From contig NZ_JACA01000005.1 of NCBI RefSeq assembly GCF_000520995.1, forward strand, positions 248,001 through 312,000: a stretch of 64,000 bases of DNA, written 5' to 3'. This stretch comes from Aquimarina macrocephali JAMB N27. GTDB taxonomy: Bacteria > Bacteroidota > Bacteroidia > Flavobacteriales > Flavobacteriaceae. Position numbers and translations under genes: made by a program. Positions 26,415-34,804 of this stretch are shown piece by piece (position 1 is the stretch's first letter; every line of letters begins with the position of its first letter). Under the pieces are notes generated by a model. The model saw nothing but the letters and a program-made list of their open reading frames with translations, searched no databases and was not told the DNA's origin.

Positions 26415-28082
26415 CTAAAATAAGCCTGTAATATTTCCGTCATTATCAATATTGATGTTTTCTGATGCCGGATGCGCAGGAAGACCTGGCATTCTCATCA
26501 TATCTCCGGTAATTGGCACCAAGAATCCTGCACCTGCAGCTATTTCTATTTCTCTAATAGTTATAGTAAAATCTTTAGGGCGACCTATTAATTTTGGATT
26601 ATCAGATAATGATTTTTGAGTTTTAGCCATGCAAATAGGAAGATTCTCCAATCCTAAATCAGCAATTGTTTTTAAATTCTTTTTTGCTTTTGCAGTATAA
26701 TCTACTTGATTTGCGCCGTATATTTTTGTGGCAATAGTTTCGATCTTAGATTTTACATCTGCTTCCCAATTGTATAGTGGAGAAAAGTTTGATTCACCAG
26801 ATTCTACAATCTCTACGACATGTTTTGCAAGTTCTATAGCACCTTTTCCTCCTTTAGCCCAAACTTCGGCTAAAGCAACTCTTACATTATTGTTTTTTGC
26901 AAACTCTTGAATAGCAGCAATTTCCTCATCGCTATCAGATACAAATCTATTGATAGCAATAACAGGAGTGATTCCAAATTGCTTTACATTTTCTAAATGC
27001 TTTTCAAGATTTGGTATTCCGTTTTTAAGCGCTTCGACATTTGGATCTGTCAATGACTTTAAATCTGCTCCTCCATGATATTTTAATGCTCGTATTGTAG
27101 TAGTGATTACGATTGCTTTTGGTGATATTCCAGCGCTTTGGCATTTTATATCCAAAAATTTCTCTGCACCTAAATCCGCACCAAAACCTGCTTCTGTTAC
27201 GGTATAATCAGAAAGAGACATTCCCATTCGTGTTGCGATTACAGAATTAGTACCTTGTGCTATATTGGCAAAAGGTCCACCATGAATAATTGCCGGGTTA
27301 CCTTCGATTGTTTGTACCAAGTTTGGCTTAATGGCATCTTTAAGAAGTGCTGCCATAGCACCCTCAACTTTTAATTCCTTTACATAAACGGGCTTTTTAC
27401 TAAAAGTATACCCAATAAAGATGTTCCCTAATCGCTCTTTTAGATTTTCTAAATCATCTGCAAGACATAAAATTGCCATTATTTCTGATGCTGCAGTAAT
27501 ATCAAAACCTGTTTCTCTTGGTACACCAGAAGTTGTTCCTCCTAAGCCTACAACAATATGTCGAAGGGCTCTATCGTTCATATCCATTACCCTTTTCCAG
27601 GTAACAGTTCTGGCATCTATACCCAATGAATTTGTTTTACTTTGTATATTATTATCAATAACAGCTGATAGTAAATTATGAGCTTTCTCTATAGCAGAAA
27701 AATCACCAGTAAAATGCAGGTTAATATCCTCCATAGGAAGTACTTGTGAGTAACCACCACCTGTAGCTCCACCTTTAATCCCAAAAACAGGACCTAATGA
27801 AGGTTCTCTTAAAACCACTGTGGTTTGTTTTCCTAATTGATTTAGACCTTCAGACAGACCTATAGACATTGTAGTTTTTCCTTCACCGGCAGGTGTTGGA
27901 GAAATAGCAGTAACAAGAATTAAGTTACTTTTGTTTACCTTATTTTTATCAATAACCGAATGTGGTAATTTGGCTTTATACTTACCATACATTTCGATAT
28001 TGTCAGAATTTAATCCTAGTTTTTCGGCAATAGTACTTATGTGCTTAAGTTGTATCTGTTTTGCTATTTCTAAATCATTCAT
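26415..28082 (-). CDS. fhs: formate-tetrahydrofolate ligase
   Basis: Fhs condenses formate with tetrahydrofolate using ATP to give 10-formyl-THF for purine, fMet and C1 metabolism. The protein is 555 residues, the normal length, with the nucleotide loop SPTPAGEGKTT near residues 61-71, GIKGGATGGGYSQV, NLHFTGDFSAI and GFLVPITGDMMRMPGLP. I chose ATG 28082 (MNDLEIAKQ) over an upstream in-frame codon at 28118 that adds a hydrophobic stretch absent from the family. It lies 108 bases upstream of fdhD on the same strand, tying formate assimilation to formate oxidation. Confidence 0.95.
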   Translation of the reverse strand: MNDLEIAKQIQLKHISTIAEKLGLNSDNIEMYGKYKAKLPHSVIDKNKVNKSNLILVTAISPTPAGEGKTTMSIGLSEGLNQLGKQTTVVLREPSLGPVFGIKGGATGGGYSQVLPMEDINLHFTGDFSAIEKAHNLLSAVIDNNIQSKTNSLGIDARTVTWKRVMDMNDRALRHIVVGLGGTTSGVPRETGFDITAASEIMAILCLADDLENLKERLGNIFIGYTFSKKPVYVKELKVEGAMAALLKDAIKPNLVQTIEGNPAIIHGGPFANIAQGTNSVIATRMGMSLSDYTVTEAGFGADLGAEKFLDIKCQSAGISPKAIVITTTIRALKYHGGADLKSLTDPNVEALKNGIPNLEKHLENVKQFGITPVIAINRFVSDSDEEIAAIQEFAKNNNVRVALAEVWAKGGKGAIELAKHVVEIVESGESNFSPLYNWEADVKSKIETIATKIYGANQVDYTAKAKKNLKTIADLGLENLPICMAKTQKSLSDNPKLIGRPKDFTITIREIEIAAGAGFLVPITGDMMRMPGLPAHPASENINIDNDGNITGLF

Positions 28083-28274
28083 GTGAAAAATATTTTTTAG
28101 GAGTATAATATTAACCAAATTATTTTGATTCTAATATTATACTTGTGAAAAACATCTTCAAATATTAATAATTTGTGTTGATTATAATTAAGGAGCAGAG
28201 TGGGATTTGATCCAGAATTATTTTTGAATATTGATTACTGATAAATGCGATTGTTTTTATCGTGAATATTCTTT

Positions 28275-29069
28275 TTATTTTACATTTATTCTTTTGATAT
28301 CAAAAAAACCTGCTATAGAAAAAACCAAAAAGTATATTAGGCTATATATTGATACAGTAGGGAACCACCAAAATAGACTAAGGTCCGAAGTTTTTTCGTC
28401 TAATGGGTTCATACTTATCACAGAATAGGAATAGGGAAAATAAATTGCTTCTGGAGCTCTAGCAGCTATTAAACCAATAATTACCAATACCATACCGATT
28501 CCTAATGGAATAATAAAATTCTTAAATCTAAAACTTAACCAAAATTGAATAGCTAGAATGCCTAGAACAGAGATAAAAGAACGAAATAATATTTTTGTAT
28601 GAAATATGTATTCTGGAGAGAATTCTGAAAAATTTAATTGTGGACGTATGCCGCCTAATAAATTTCCATTTAACAAAATTAATCCATAATACATAGCATA
28701 TGTAGCGAATACAGTAGCAATAACTATGCTTAGTTTACCAAAATAAACGCTCGATTTTGGGATAGGTAAAGCAAATAAATGTTTAATGGCTGTTGCTTTA
28801 TGCTCTATTTGGATAATTAAACTTGTGATAAGAACAATAAATAGAGGAACCAATGCAGGAAGGCTATTCATAATTTGCTCATTTGCGTATTGATTCCAGG
28901 GATTAACTCCCTCTTCAGGAATCAAACCTTCCCATTTTATGGTATATACTATAAAAAATAATAGAGGAATAAGTAGTGCGCAAATAGCAGTTAACCATAA
29001 GGCAAAAGTATGTTTTAACTTAATTATTTCGTTTTTTAAACTGCTGAAATAGAATGTTATAGCTGTCAT
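28275..29069 (-). CDS. ABC transporter permease (ABC-2 type)
   Basis: This is a 264-residue integral membrane protein with about six predicted membrane segments (first near residues 23-45, last near 240-255) and an extracytoplasmic loop after the first segment. It follows the ATPase gene by five bases, so the two form a simple two-gene exporter. Family members with this layout (an ABC-2 permease with an ATPase resembling antibiotic-resistance or bacitracin exporters) move peptides or lipids or give resistance; the cargo is unknown. Confidence 0.85.
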   Translation of the reverse strand: MTAITFYFSSLKNEIIKLKHTFALWLTAICALLIPLLFFIVYTIKWEGLIPEEGVNPWNQYANEQIMNSLPALVPLFIVLITSLIIQIEHKATAIKHLFALPIPKSSVYFGKLSIVIATVFATYAMYYGLILLNGNLLGGIRPQLNFSEFSPEYIFHTKILFRSFISVLGILAIQFWLSFRFKNFIIPLGIGMVLVIIGLIAARAPEAIYFPYSYSVISMNPLDEKTSDLSLFWWFPTVSIYSLIYFLVFSIAGFFDIKRINVK

Positions 29070-29074
29070 TTTAA

Positions 29075-29995
29075 TTAATTTTCGGTGAGGTTTAGAAATA
29101 ATTCTTCAAGATTATTCTTGATCATTACCTGGTAAATATTAATATCATTTTTCCGAAGGGAATCTACCAGTACAGGGATTTGAGATTTTTCTTTTACAGA
29201 AACCAAAAGAAGGTGTTCTTCATGTTCTATACTTTTTATTTCGAATCCCATTTGAATCAGTTGATCATATGTACGATGTTTGTCATCTGTTTCAAGTTCG
29301 ATTTGTAATTGATCTGATTGCGATGCAGTTAAAGCCTTAACGGTATCTTGAAAAAGCATTTTTCCTTCTCTAATAATACCAACATGAGTGCATGTTTTTT
29401 CAATTTCACTTAATAAATGACTAGATATAAAAATGGTAATACCATCTTCTTTGTTAAGTTTTTTTATTAATTCTCTCATTTCGATAATTCCCTTAGGGTC
29501 CAACCCGTTAGTTGGCTCGTCTAATATCAATAGCTCTGGTTTTGAAAGTAGTGCTATCGCTAAACCTAAACGTTGTTTCATTCCTAAAGAAAAAGTTTTA
29601 ACCTTTTTGTCTTTCACGCGTAAAAGATTAACCGTTTCTAAAACTTCATCTATTCGATCTTTCTTGATGTTTCCTCGATAATTAGAGGCAATGAGTAAAT
29701 TTTCCCTTGCACTTAAATGATTATAAAGAGAAGGGTTTTCTATTAGTGCTCCTATTTTTGATAGTGTATCAATTCTATTGTTTGCAAAAGGTTTCTCAAA
29801 GACCTTAACATTTCCCGAGTTTTTATTGAGTAAACCTAAGAGAAGTCTTATTGTAGTTGTTTTTCCTGAACCATTTGGACCTAAAAAACCATATATGCTT
29901 CCTTTAGGGACTTCTAAATCTAAACTGTCAATATCTTTTTTTGATTTCGAATACGAGAAGTTAAGCTTTTCTGTTTGGACTATTAATTGACTCAT
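29075..29995 (-). CDS. ABC transporter ATP-binding protein
   Basis: This 306-residue ATPase energises the adjacent permease. It shows Walker A GPNGSGKTT (about 39-47), the signature FSLGMKQRLGLA, Walker B LLILDEPTNGLD and the switch His in SSHLLSEIE. After the ATPase domain there is an 80-residue C-terminal region, as in CcmA/BcrA-type exporters. It is the first gene of the pair. Confidence 0.92.
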   Translation of the reverse strand: MSQLIVQTEKLNFSYSKSKKDIDSLDLEVPKGSIYGFLGPNGSGKTTTIRLLLGLLNKNSGNVKVFEKPFANNRIDTLSKIGALIENPSLYNHLSARENLLIASNYRGNIKKDRIDEVLETVNLLRVKDKKVKTFSLGMKQRLGLAIALLSKPELLILDEPTNGLDPKGIIEMRELIKKLNKEDGITIFISSHLLSEIEKTCTHVGIIREGKMLFQDTVKALTASQSDQLQIELETDDKHRTYDQLIQMGFEIKSIEHEEHLLLVSVKEKSQIPVLVDSLRKNDINIYQVMIKNNLEELFLNLTEN

Positions 29996-30094
29996 TATCT
30001 ATACATTTCTCTGAAGACGAATCAATGTGTAAGTTGTTACAGCTTATCATATTCTCTTCATGAATTATATAGCTTTATGACTAGTATCAAATAT

Positions 30095-30748
30095 TCATTC
30101 TTTTGATTTCCTTGTAGCAATTTCTATAAACAAGACTATTTCTTGTTTTTTGGTTGCATTTAGGATAATCTTATAAAGTTCAATTGCTTTACTATAATTT
30201 TTATTTCTCTCATGTAGCCAACCTAAGAAGAACATACTTGGAATATGGTTTGGATCCATTTTTAAACATTCCTGATAATCAATTTCTGCATTTTTCAATT
30301 CGCTATTAGCAAAATATAAATTTGCTCTTTCCCAAATTAAATCAGTTGTTTTGTTTTTTGAAATGAGGGTAGTAATAGAATCCATTTTTGATTGACTGTA
30401 TTTCTTTTTCATAGCGAGAATTGATTGTTCTCTTAAATTTTCAAAGAAAAGAAAATAGGCATCACATTTTTGAATTAAATTTTGCTGCATTTCAAAGAAT
30501 ATTTTTTTCCCAATGATTTCTCCTTGTTCATACTCAGAAATAGAAGAGTTTTTGTCAATGAGCTTATCGAATTCATTTCGATAATTACCAATATTTTGAG
30601 TAAAACAGTTTTCTAGCGTATTAATCCCTTTTTTATTGTTTTCGGTAAAACATTTGCAGACATCATTGCTAAGTTTCTCTTTATATTCTTGCCCATAAAT
30701 TGATATAGAAATAAAGAAGAGAGATACAATAGAAAAAAAATTATTCAT
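30095..30748 (-). CDS. exported TPR-like protein of unknown function
   Basis: This 217-residue protein has a signal peptide (residues 1-19, ending SIYG). The middle is helical with three Cys residues (VCKCF, NCFTQ), a spacing often seen in small exported Bacteroidota proteins. The C-terminal 75 residues hold one or two tetratricopeptide-like repeats (LYFANSELKNAEIDYQECL, FFLGWLHERNKNYSKAIEL). Such proteins usually act as periplasmic adaptors. It is a single gene between the ABC pair and terC, and no function can be assigned. Confidence 0.7.
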   Translation of the reverse strand: MNNFFSIVSLFFISISIYGQEYKEKLSNDVCKCFTENNKKGINTLENCFTQNIGNYRNEFDKLIDKNSSISEYEQGEIIGKKIFFEMQQNLIQKCDAYFLFFENLREQSILAMKKKYSQSKMDSITTLISKNKTTDLIWERANLYFANSELKNAEIDYQECLKMDPNHIPSMFFLGWLHERNKNYSKAIELYKIILNATKKQEIVLFIEIATRKSKE

Positions 30749-30814
30749 ATTTTATTTTTGATAAGTTAAAACCATATATTTTTTGAACTGGTTTATAATG
30801 TCACAATTTATATT

Positions 30815-31621
30815 TTATGCTTTTTGTTTAGAAGTTTTTTGCTTTTTTCGTAGCTTAAAATTTAAAAACTCGACTAGTAGTGAAAATGCAATTGTAAAAT
30901 AAAGGTATCCTTTTGGTATGGTACCAACTTCGCTTTCGAATATCTGAAGGTGGGCTAAATGTGCAGCTTCTGCAATAAGCATAAATCCAATAAGGATTAA
31001 AAACGAGAGTCCTAATATCTGGATTGATGGGTGTTTGTTTACAAAGCGTCCTACAGGAGTTGCAAACAGCATCATAATTAAAACAGATACTACCACAGCA
31101 ATAATCATTAATAATAATGCATCATTGGGATCATCACTTAATCCATTTGTCATCCCTACGGCTGTAAGAATAGAATCAAAAGAAAAGACAACATTGATTA
31201 AGGTAATCTGTACAATCGCATTAGAAAGAGAAGAAGAACTTTTGGCTTGGATTTCTTTTTCTTCTTCACCTTTTTCATCGACTTTTTCATGGATTTCATG
31301 AACACTTTTATATAGTAGAAACATTCCTCCGCCAAATAGAATTAAGGCTTGACCGCTAATACCAGCTTCTATCCAAGGAAGATTGATATGCCAGAAAGGA
31401 GCTTCCATAGCAACTAATAATGATATACCAAATAATAAAACGACACGCATGATCATGGCTAAGAATAGTCCAATATTGGTTGCTTTTTTTTGCTGTTGGT
31501 CTGGTAATTTACTAGAAGCCAATGAAATAAAAATGATATTATCAATACCAAGAATAATTTCTAAAAATGTAAGTGTTAATAAGGCGACCCAGGCATCTGC
31601 AGATGTAAAGATTTCGAACAT
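30815..31621 (-). CDS. TerC family integral membrane protein
   Basis: This 268-residue membrane protein has about seven membrane segments and the TerC signature residues: LEIILGIDNIIFI near 20-32 and FSFDSILTAVGM in the middle, each with the conserved Asp in a membrane helix. TerC/Alx proteins are linked to manganese export during metalation of secreted proteins and, in some bacteria, to tellurite resistance. A charged cytoplasmic loop (EKVDEKGEEEKEIQAK) splits the two halves. Its ATG overlaps the stop of a small lipoprotein gene by one base, so the two are translationally coupled. Confidence 0.9.
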   Translation of the reverse strand: MFEIFTSADAWVALLTLTFLEIILGIDNIIFISLASSKLPDQQQKKATNIGLFLAMIMRVVLLFGISLLVAMEAPFWHINLPWIEAGISGQALILFGGGMFLLYKSVHEIHEKVDEKGEEEKEIQAKSSSSLSNAIVQITLINVVFSFDSILTAVGMTNGLSDDPNDALLLMIIAVVVSVLIMMLFATPVGRFVNKHPSIQILGLSFLILIGFMLIAEAAHLAHLQIFESEVGTIPKGYLYFTIAFSLLVEFLNFKLRKKQKTSKQKA

Positions 31622-31995
31622 TATTTTATTTTTTTTGCGGTTCCACGTTGTTTGTTTGTTGCATCTACTAATCCATATTCAAATGTATAGATGTTTTTAT
31701 CGGTAGTTAAGATTTTCATATGTATAGCTTTTTTCTCAGCCATATTTTTGGGAGACAATTTCTGTACGATATATTCGCAGTCATTAATCCATCGAATACT
31801 GGCTGTGTCAATCTTACCTCTGAAATAATCAATTTCTATAGTATCATTGCGAATAAAGGTGGTCGTAATTAACTCACCATCCAAAAAAGTTTCAAATTCA
31901 AAAGTACCTGTATGAAAATCTATACAGTTACGTTCTTGTTGGTAACAACTACTAATAAATAGAGTACAGAAAAATAGTAAAGCAAATCGCTTCAT
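31621..31995 (-). CDS. small lipoprotein of unknown function
   Basis: This is a 124-residue protein with a lipoprotein signal peptide (lipobox LFISSC, Cys17). The mature part is short and beta-rich (FHTGTFEFETFLDGELI, TTTFIRNDTIEIDYFRGK) with a second Cys pair in the INDCEY region and before. It resembles small Bacteroidota lipoproteins that are usually left as DNA topoisomerase IV-unrelated hypotheticals; I know no function. Its stop shares a base with the start of terC, which suggests that the two work together in the envelope. Confidence 0.75.
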   Translation of the reverse strand: MKRFALLFFCTLFISSCYQQERNCIDFHTGTFEFETFLDGELITTTFIRNDTIEIDYFRGKIDTASIRWINDCEYIVQKLSPKNMAEKKAIHMKILTTDKNIYTFEYGLVDATNKQRGTAKKIK

Positions 31996-32064
31996 AATAG
32001 TTATAAATGAAAAACGAAAATAATTCTATTTCCAGAAAGTTAATAGAAAGGAAGAAAAAAGTTG

Positions 32065-32544
32065 TTAAGATTTTTTCATGTGATATGAACTAAAGGTTCC
32101 ATCCGTATAAAAAATAACAATTCTGTCTATTTCATTTTCGGCAGAAATTACTCTCGAAATTTTTTCGAGTGGAGGAGTATTTGGTGCAGCTATTTTTTCT
32201 TCTGGTGACGACTGCGAAAATAAATCCTGTTTAGAAATTGTAGTTGGAGCAGATGTTGATTGAGAAATAGTAGAGGTATCTGACAAAGGAATTTTTTTCT
32301 CAACAGAAATATGTTCAGACTTCGGAAATGTTCCTTTTCCATATAGTAACCATTGTAAATCTACATCTGTATATGCATCAACAATCTTCATTACAAAATC
32401 TAGGCTAGGTTTGTTTCGTCCGCTAAGAATATGAGAAATAGAAGAACGACCTACACCCATGTAATCTGCGAAAGATGAGGCAGATACAGCGTGATAATCC
32501 ATTATTTTTTGGATTCTCTTACCGAAATCCTTATTGTTTACCAT
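32065..32544 (-). CDS. XRE family transcriptional regulator
   Basis: This 159-residue protein has a Cro/C1-type helix-turn-helix in residues about 10-60 (SASSFADYMGVGRSSISHIL, SGRNKPSLDFVMKIVDAY), a Ser/Thr-rich linker at about 85-125 and a short C-terminal segment (NEIDRIVIFYTDGTFSSYH) common to a Bacteroidota subfamily. Three palindromic 16-mers cover its start codon, its -7 element and the region next to its -33 element, so strong autorepression is likely. Four more sites lie toward the divergent M14 peptidase gene. The inducing signal is unknown. Confidence 0.9.
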   Translation of the reverse strand: MVNNKDFGKRIQKIMDYHAVSASSFADYMGVGRSSISHILSGRNKPSLDFVMKIVDAYTDVDLQWLLYGKGTFPKSEHISVEKKIPLSDTSTISQSTSAPTTISKQDLFSQSSPEEKIAAPNTPPLEKISRVISAENEIDRIVIFYTDGTFSSYHMKKS

Positions 32545-32861
32545 TGTAAACCAGTTTAGAAGTAAATGTTGGTTACAAAGGTAAACAAATTTGTTGAAAA
32601 CAATGGTTTACAATTGTAAACTAACAATGTTTTGTAATGAACTTATTGTTTAAATAGACATGTTTAAATACTTGATTTATAAAGATATAATAGATGTTGC
32701 TTAATTATATTATTTTTTTTGTTAATAACTCAAATACATTTGGAAACATAGTGAACATTGTTGTTTAACTATGTAAACAATTGTGTATGTTTTGAATGTT
32801 TACAAATGTAAATAAGATGTTGTTACACTTGTAAACATCTCTTTAGTTTACAAGTGTAAAT
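32536..32861. promoter_or_regulatory. array of seven XRE operator-like palindromes
   Basis: Seven copies of a 16-mer with consensus GTTTAC-N4-GTAAAC begin at 32536, 32571, 32606, 32763, 32798, 32821 and 32846. The copy at 32606 is a perfect 16-base palindrome; the others differ from the consensus at up to two arm positions. The first three are spaced exactly 35 bases apart, as are the fourth and fifth. The first overlaps the XRE start codon and the second overlaps its -7 element. The rest of this 383-base gap (32545-32927) is AT-rich with no gene. The likely ligand is the adjacent XRE protein, inferred from position. Confidence 0.75.
32576..32603 (-). promoter_or_regulatory. XRE gene promoter
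   Basis: On the minus strand TTG (32601-32603) and TACCTTTG (32576-32583) are 17 bases apart and match the Bacteroidota -33/-7 pattern. The -7 lies inside the second operator copy, and the start codon is 32 bases downstream. Confidence 0.6.
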
Positions 32862-32927
32862 ATTAATCTGATTTGTTATGAATCTTCAGTAAACTATAGT
32901 AATTTCGTAGTTTTCTAAAATGAATTA

Positions 32928-34085
32928 ATGGATACTCGTATACTACATAACTGGTTCAATACTTATAAAGAACCTTCTTTATTTGGACGTTATATTACTC
33001 TAGATCATATTTCTCCTTTATTGGATCTTTTGTCTTTAAAAACCGAAATTGAGCAGATAGGACTTTCAGAGAATAATGCTCCTATACATCTTATTAAATT
33101 AGGGAATGGATCTAAAAAACTTTTGTTTTGGTCCCAGATGCATGGTAATGAAAGTACGACGACAAAAGCTGTATTTGATTTCTTAAACTTCGTTACAGAC
33201 ATCTCAAATGATTCGGCAAAAGCTATTTTAAAAGAGTGTACAATATATATAGTACCTATTTTAAGTCCAGATGGGGCAAAAGCATATACAAGACTTAATT
33301 ATAACGATGTAGATCTTAATAGAGATGCACAACAAAAAACACAAAAGGAAAGTGTAGTGTTTAGTAAACTGGTCCAACGTATTCAACCAGATTTTGCTTT
33401 TAATCTTCATGGACAACGCACTATTTTTAGTGCGGGAGAAACTAAATATCCTGCTACGGTATCTTTTTTATCTCCAGCAAGTGATTTAGAACGATCAATA
33501 ACTCCAAGCCGTAAAATAGCTATGGAAATCATAGCAAAAATGAATACAGTACTCCAACAGTGCATTCCAAATCAGGTAGGAAGGTATGATGATGGTTTTA
33601 ATTTAAATTGTGTAGGAGATACTTTGGCTAATATGGGAGTGCCGACGATACTTTTTGAAGCTGGGCATTACCCAAATGATTATGATCGTGAAATAACCAG
33701 AGAATACATATTTTATTCCCTTATAACTTCAATACAATATATAGCGACTACTAAAATTATAGGAGATACATATAAAGACTATTTTTTAATACCAGAAAAT
33801 GGAAAATGCTTCTATGATATTATTATAAGAGATGTGATGTTAGAAGGCAAAAACGTAGATATAGCCGTTCAATACAGCGAAGAATTAATCAAAAATAGTG
33901 TGAAATTTATACCAAAAATTGTTAAAATTGATGATCTCCAAAAATTTTACGGACATAGGGAGATTATTGGCAAAAAAAGAACAATACATAACGAAAACGT
34001 TACAGTAGAGATAGTTCCAGAGGCTAAGCTGTTAAAATTTCACCTAAACTCTGAATTATTCTTAATAGAATCAGCAAAAAGTTAA
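32928..34085 (+). CDS. M14 family zinc carboxypeptidase-like protein
   Basis: This 385-residue metallopeptidase of the M14 fold has the zinc ligands His72 and Glu75 in SQMHGNEST and His161 in FNLHGQR, the substrate-binding DLNRD (about 129-133) and a probable catalytic Glu244 in ILFEAGHYP. No signal peptide is seen, so it is probably cytoplasmic. The last 100 residues form a separate beta-rich region. It may cleave peptides or deacylate an amino-acid conjugate. It is divergent from the XRE gene and downstream of four operator copies, with a near-consensus -7 (TAATTTCG) at 32900. Confidence 0.85.
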   Translation: MDTRILHNWFNTYKEPSLFGRYITLDHISPLLDLLSLKTEIEQIGLSENNAPIHLIKLGNGSKKLLFWSQMHGNESTTTKAVFDFLNFVTDISNDSAKAILKECTIYIVPILSPDGAKAYTRLNYNDVDLNRDAQQKTQKESVVFSKLVQRIQPDFAFNLHGQRTIFSAGETKYPATVSFLSPASDLERSITPSRKIAMEIIAKMNTVLQQCIPNQVGRYDDGFNLNCVGDTLANMGVPTILFEAGHYPNDYDREITREYIFYSLITSIQYIATTKIIGDTYKDYFLIPENGKCFYDIIIRDVMLEGKNVDIAVQYSEELIKNSVKFIPKIVKIDDLQKFYGHREIIGKKRTIHNENVTVEIVPEAKLLKFHLNSELFLIESAKS

Positions 34086-34116
34086 AATAAAATGTATGGA
34101 AACTATATTTTTCTGC

Positions 34117-34124
34117 TAAATTTG
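34117..34124 (+). promoter_or_regulatory. -7 element for the Lrp-type regulator
   Basis: TAAATTTG matches TAnnTTTG 38 bases before the ATG, within the short gap after the M14 peptidase gene, so the regulator can be expressed separately. Confidence 0.45.
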
Positions 34125-34161
34125 CAATGTAAATAATCGGGAAAAATAATAAAAAAACAAT

Positions 34162-34641
34162 ATGGCAAAGTTTAAATTAGACGAAGTTGACCACCAGATT
34201 CTAGACATGTTGATCGAGAATACACGTACACCATTTACAGATATCGCAAAAAAATTGTTGATTTCTGCTGGTACAGTACATGTGCGAGTTAAAAAAATGG
34301 AAGAAGCAGGTATTATTGAAGGGTCTTCATTAACATTAGACTATAAGAAATTAGGATATTCATTTATAGCATATGTTGGTATTTATCTTCAAAATACTTC
34401 GCAAACCAAATTCGTTTTAGAAAGGATTAATGAAATACCATTTGTAACTGTTGCTCATATCACAACAGGAAAGTTTAATATTTTCTGTAAGCTTAGAGCA
34501 AAAGATACTAATCACGCTAAGGAGATTATTTTTAAACTAGATGATATTGATGGTGTATATCGTACCGAGACTATGATTTCATTAGAAGAGAGCATTAATG
34601 ATAAGAAACGATTAATGCATTCTATTTTCCAGGATTTATAA
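34162..34641 (+). CDS. Lrp/AsnC family transcriptional regulator
   Basis: This 159-residue regulator has an N-terminal helix-turn-helix (about 5-55; DHQILDMLIENTRTPFTDIA, GTVHVRVKKMEEAGII) and a C-terminal RAM effector/oligomerisation domain (about 68-150) ending in TETMISLEESIND. Lrp-type proteins sense amino acids and control amino-acid metabolism. It is a single gene with its own -7 element and terminator. The target genes are not evident here. Confidence 0.93.
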   Translation: MAKFKLDEVDHQILDMLIENTRTPFTDIAKKLLISAGTVHVRVKKMEEAGIIEGSSLTLDYKKLGYSFIAYVGIYLQNTSQTKFVLERINEIPFVTVAHITTGKFNIFCKLRAKDTNHAKEIIFKLDDIDGVYRTETMISLEESINDKKRLMHSIFQDL

Positions 34642-34670
34642 AGGGATATACTAAACAAATATAGAGTAAG

Positions 34671-34699
34671 CCCTTTAAGAAAATCTTAAAGGGTTTTTT
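34671..34699 (+). terminator. rho-independent terminator after the Lrp-type gene
   Basis: CCCTTTAAGA pairs with TCTTAAAGGG around a 3-base loop, followed by six T residues, 30 bases past the stop. Confidence 0.9.
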
Positions 34700-34804
34700 A
34701 ATTAAAAAGACTTTTTATAATCAGGCATGAGATGTACTAAACAAATTTTCTCTACTGTATTTAATAAAAAAGCATATTAACCATAAATAAGTACCACCAC
34801 ACCA

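Noticed and set aside
32536..32861. CRISPR array
   Set aside because: The repeats are 16-base palindromes with unequal spacing and AT-rich gaps, and no cas genes are nearby. Operator sites explain them better.
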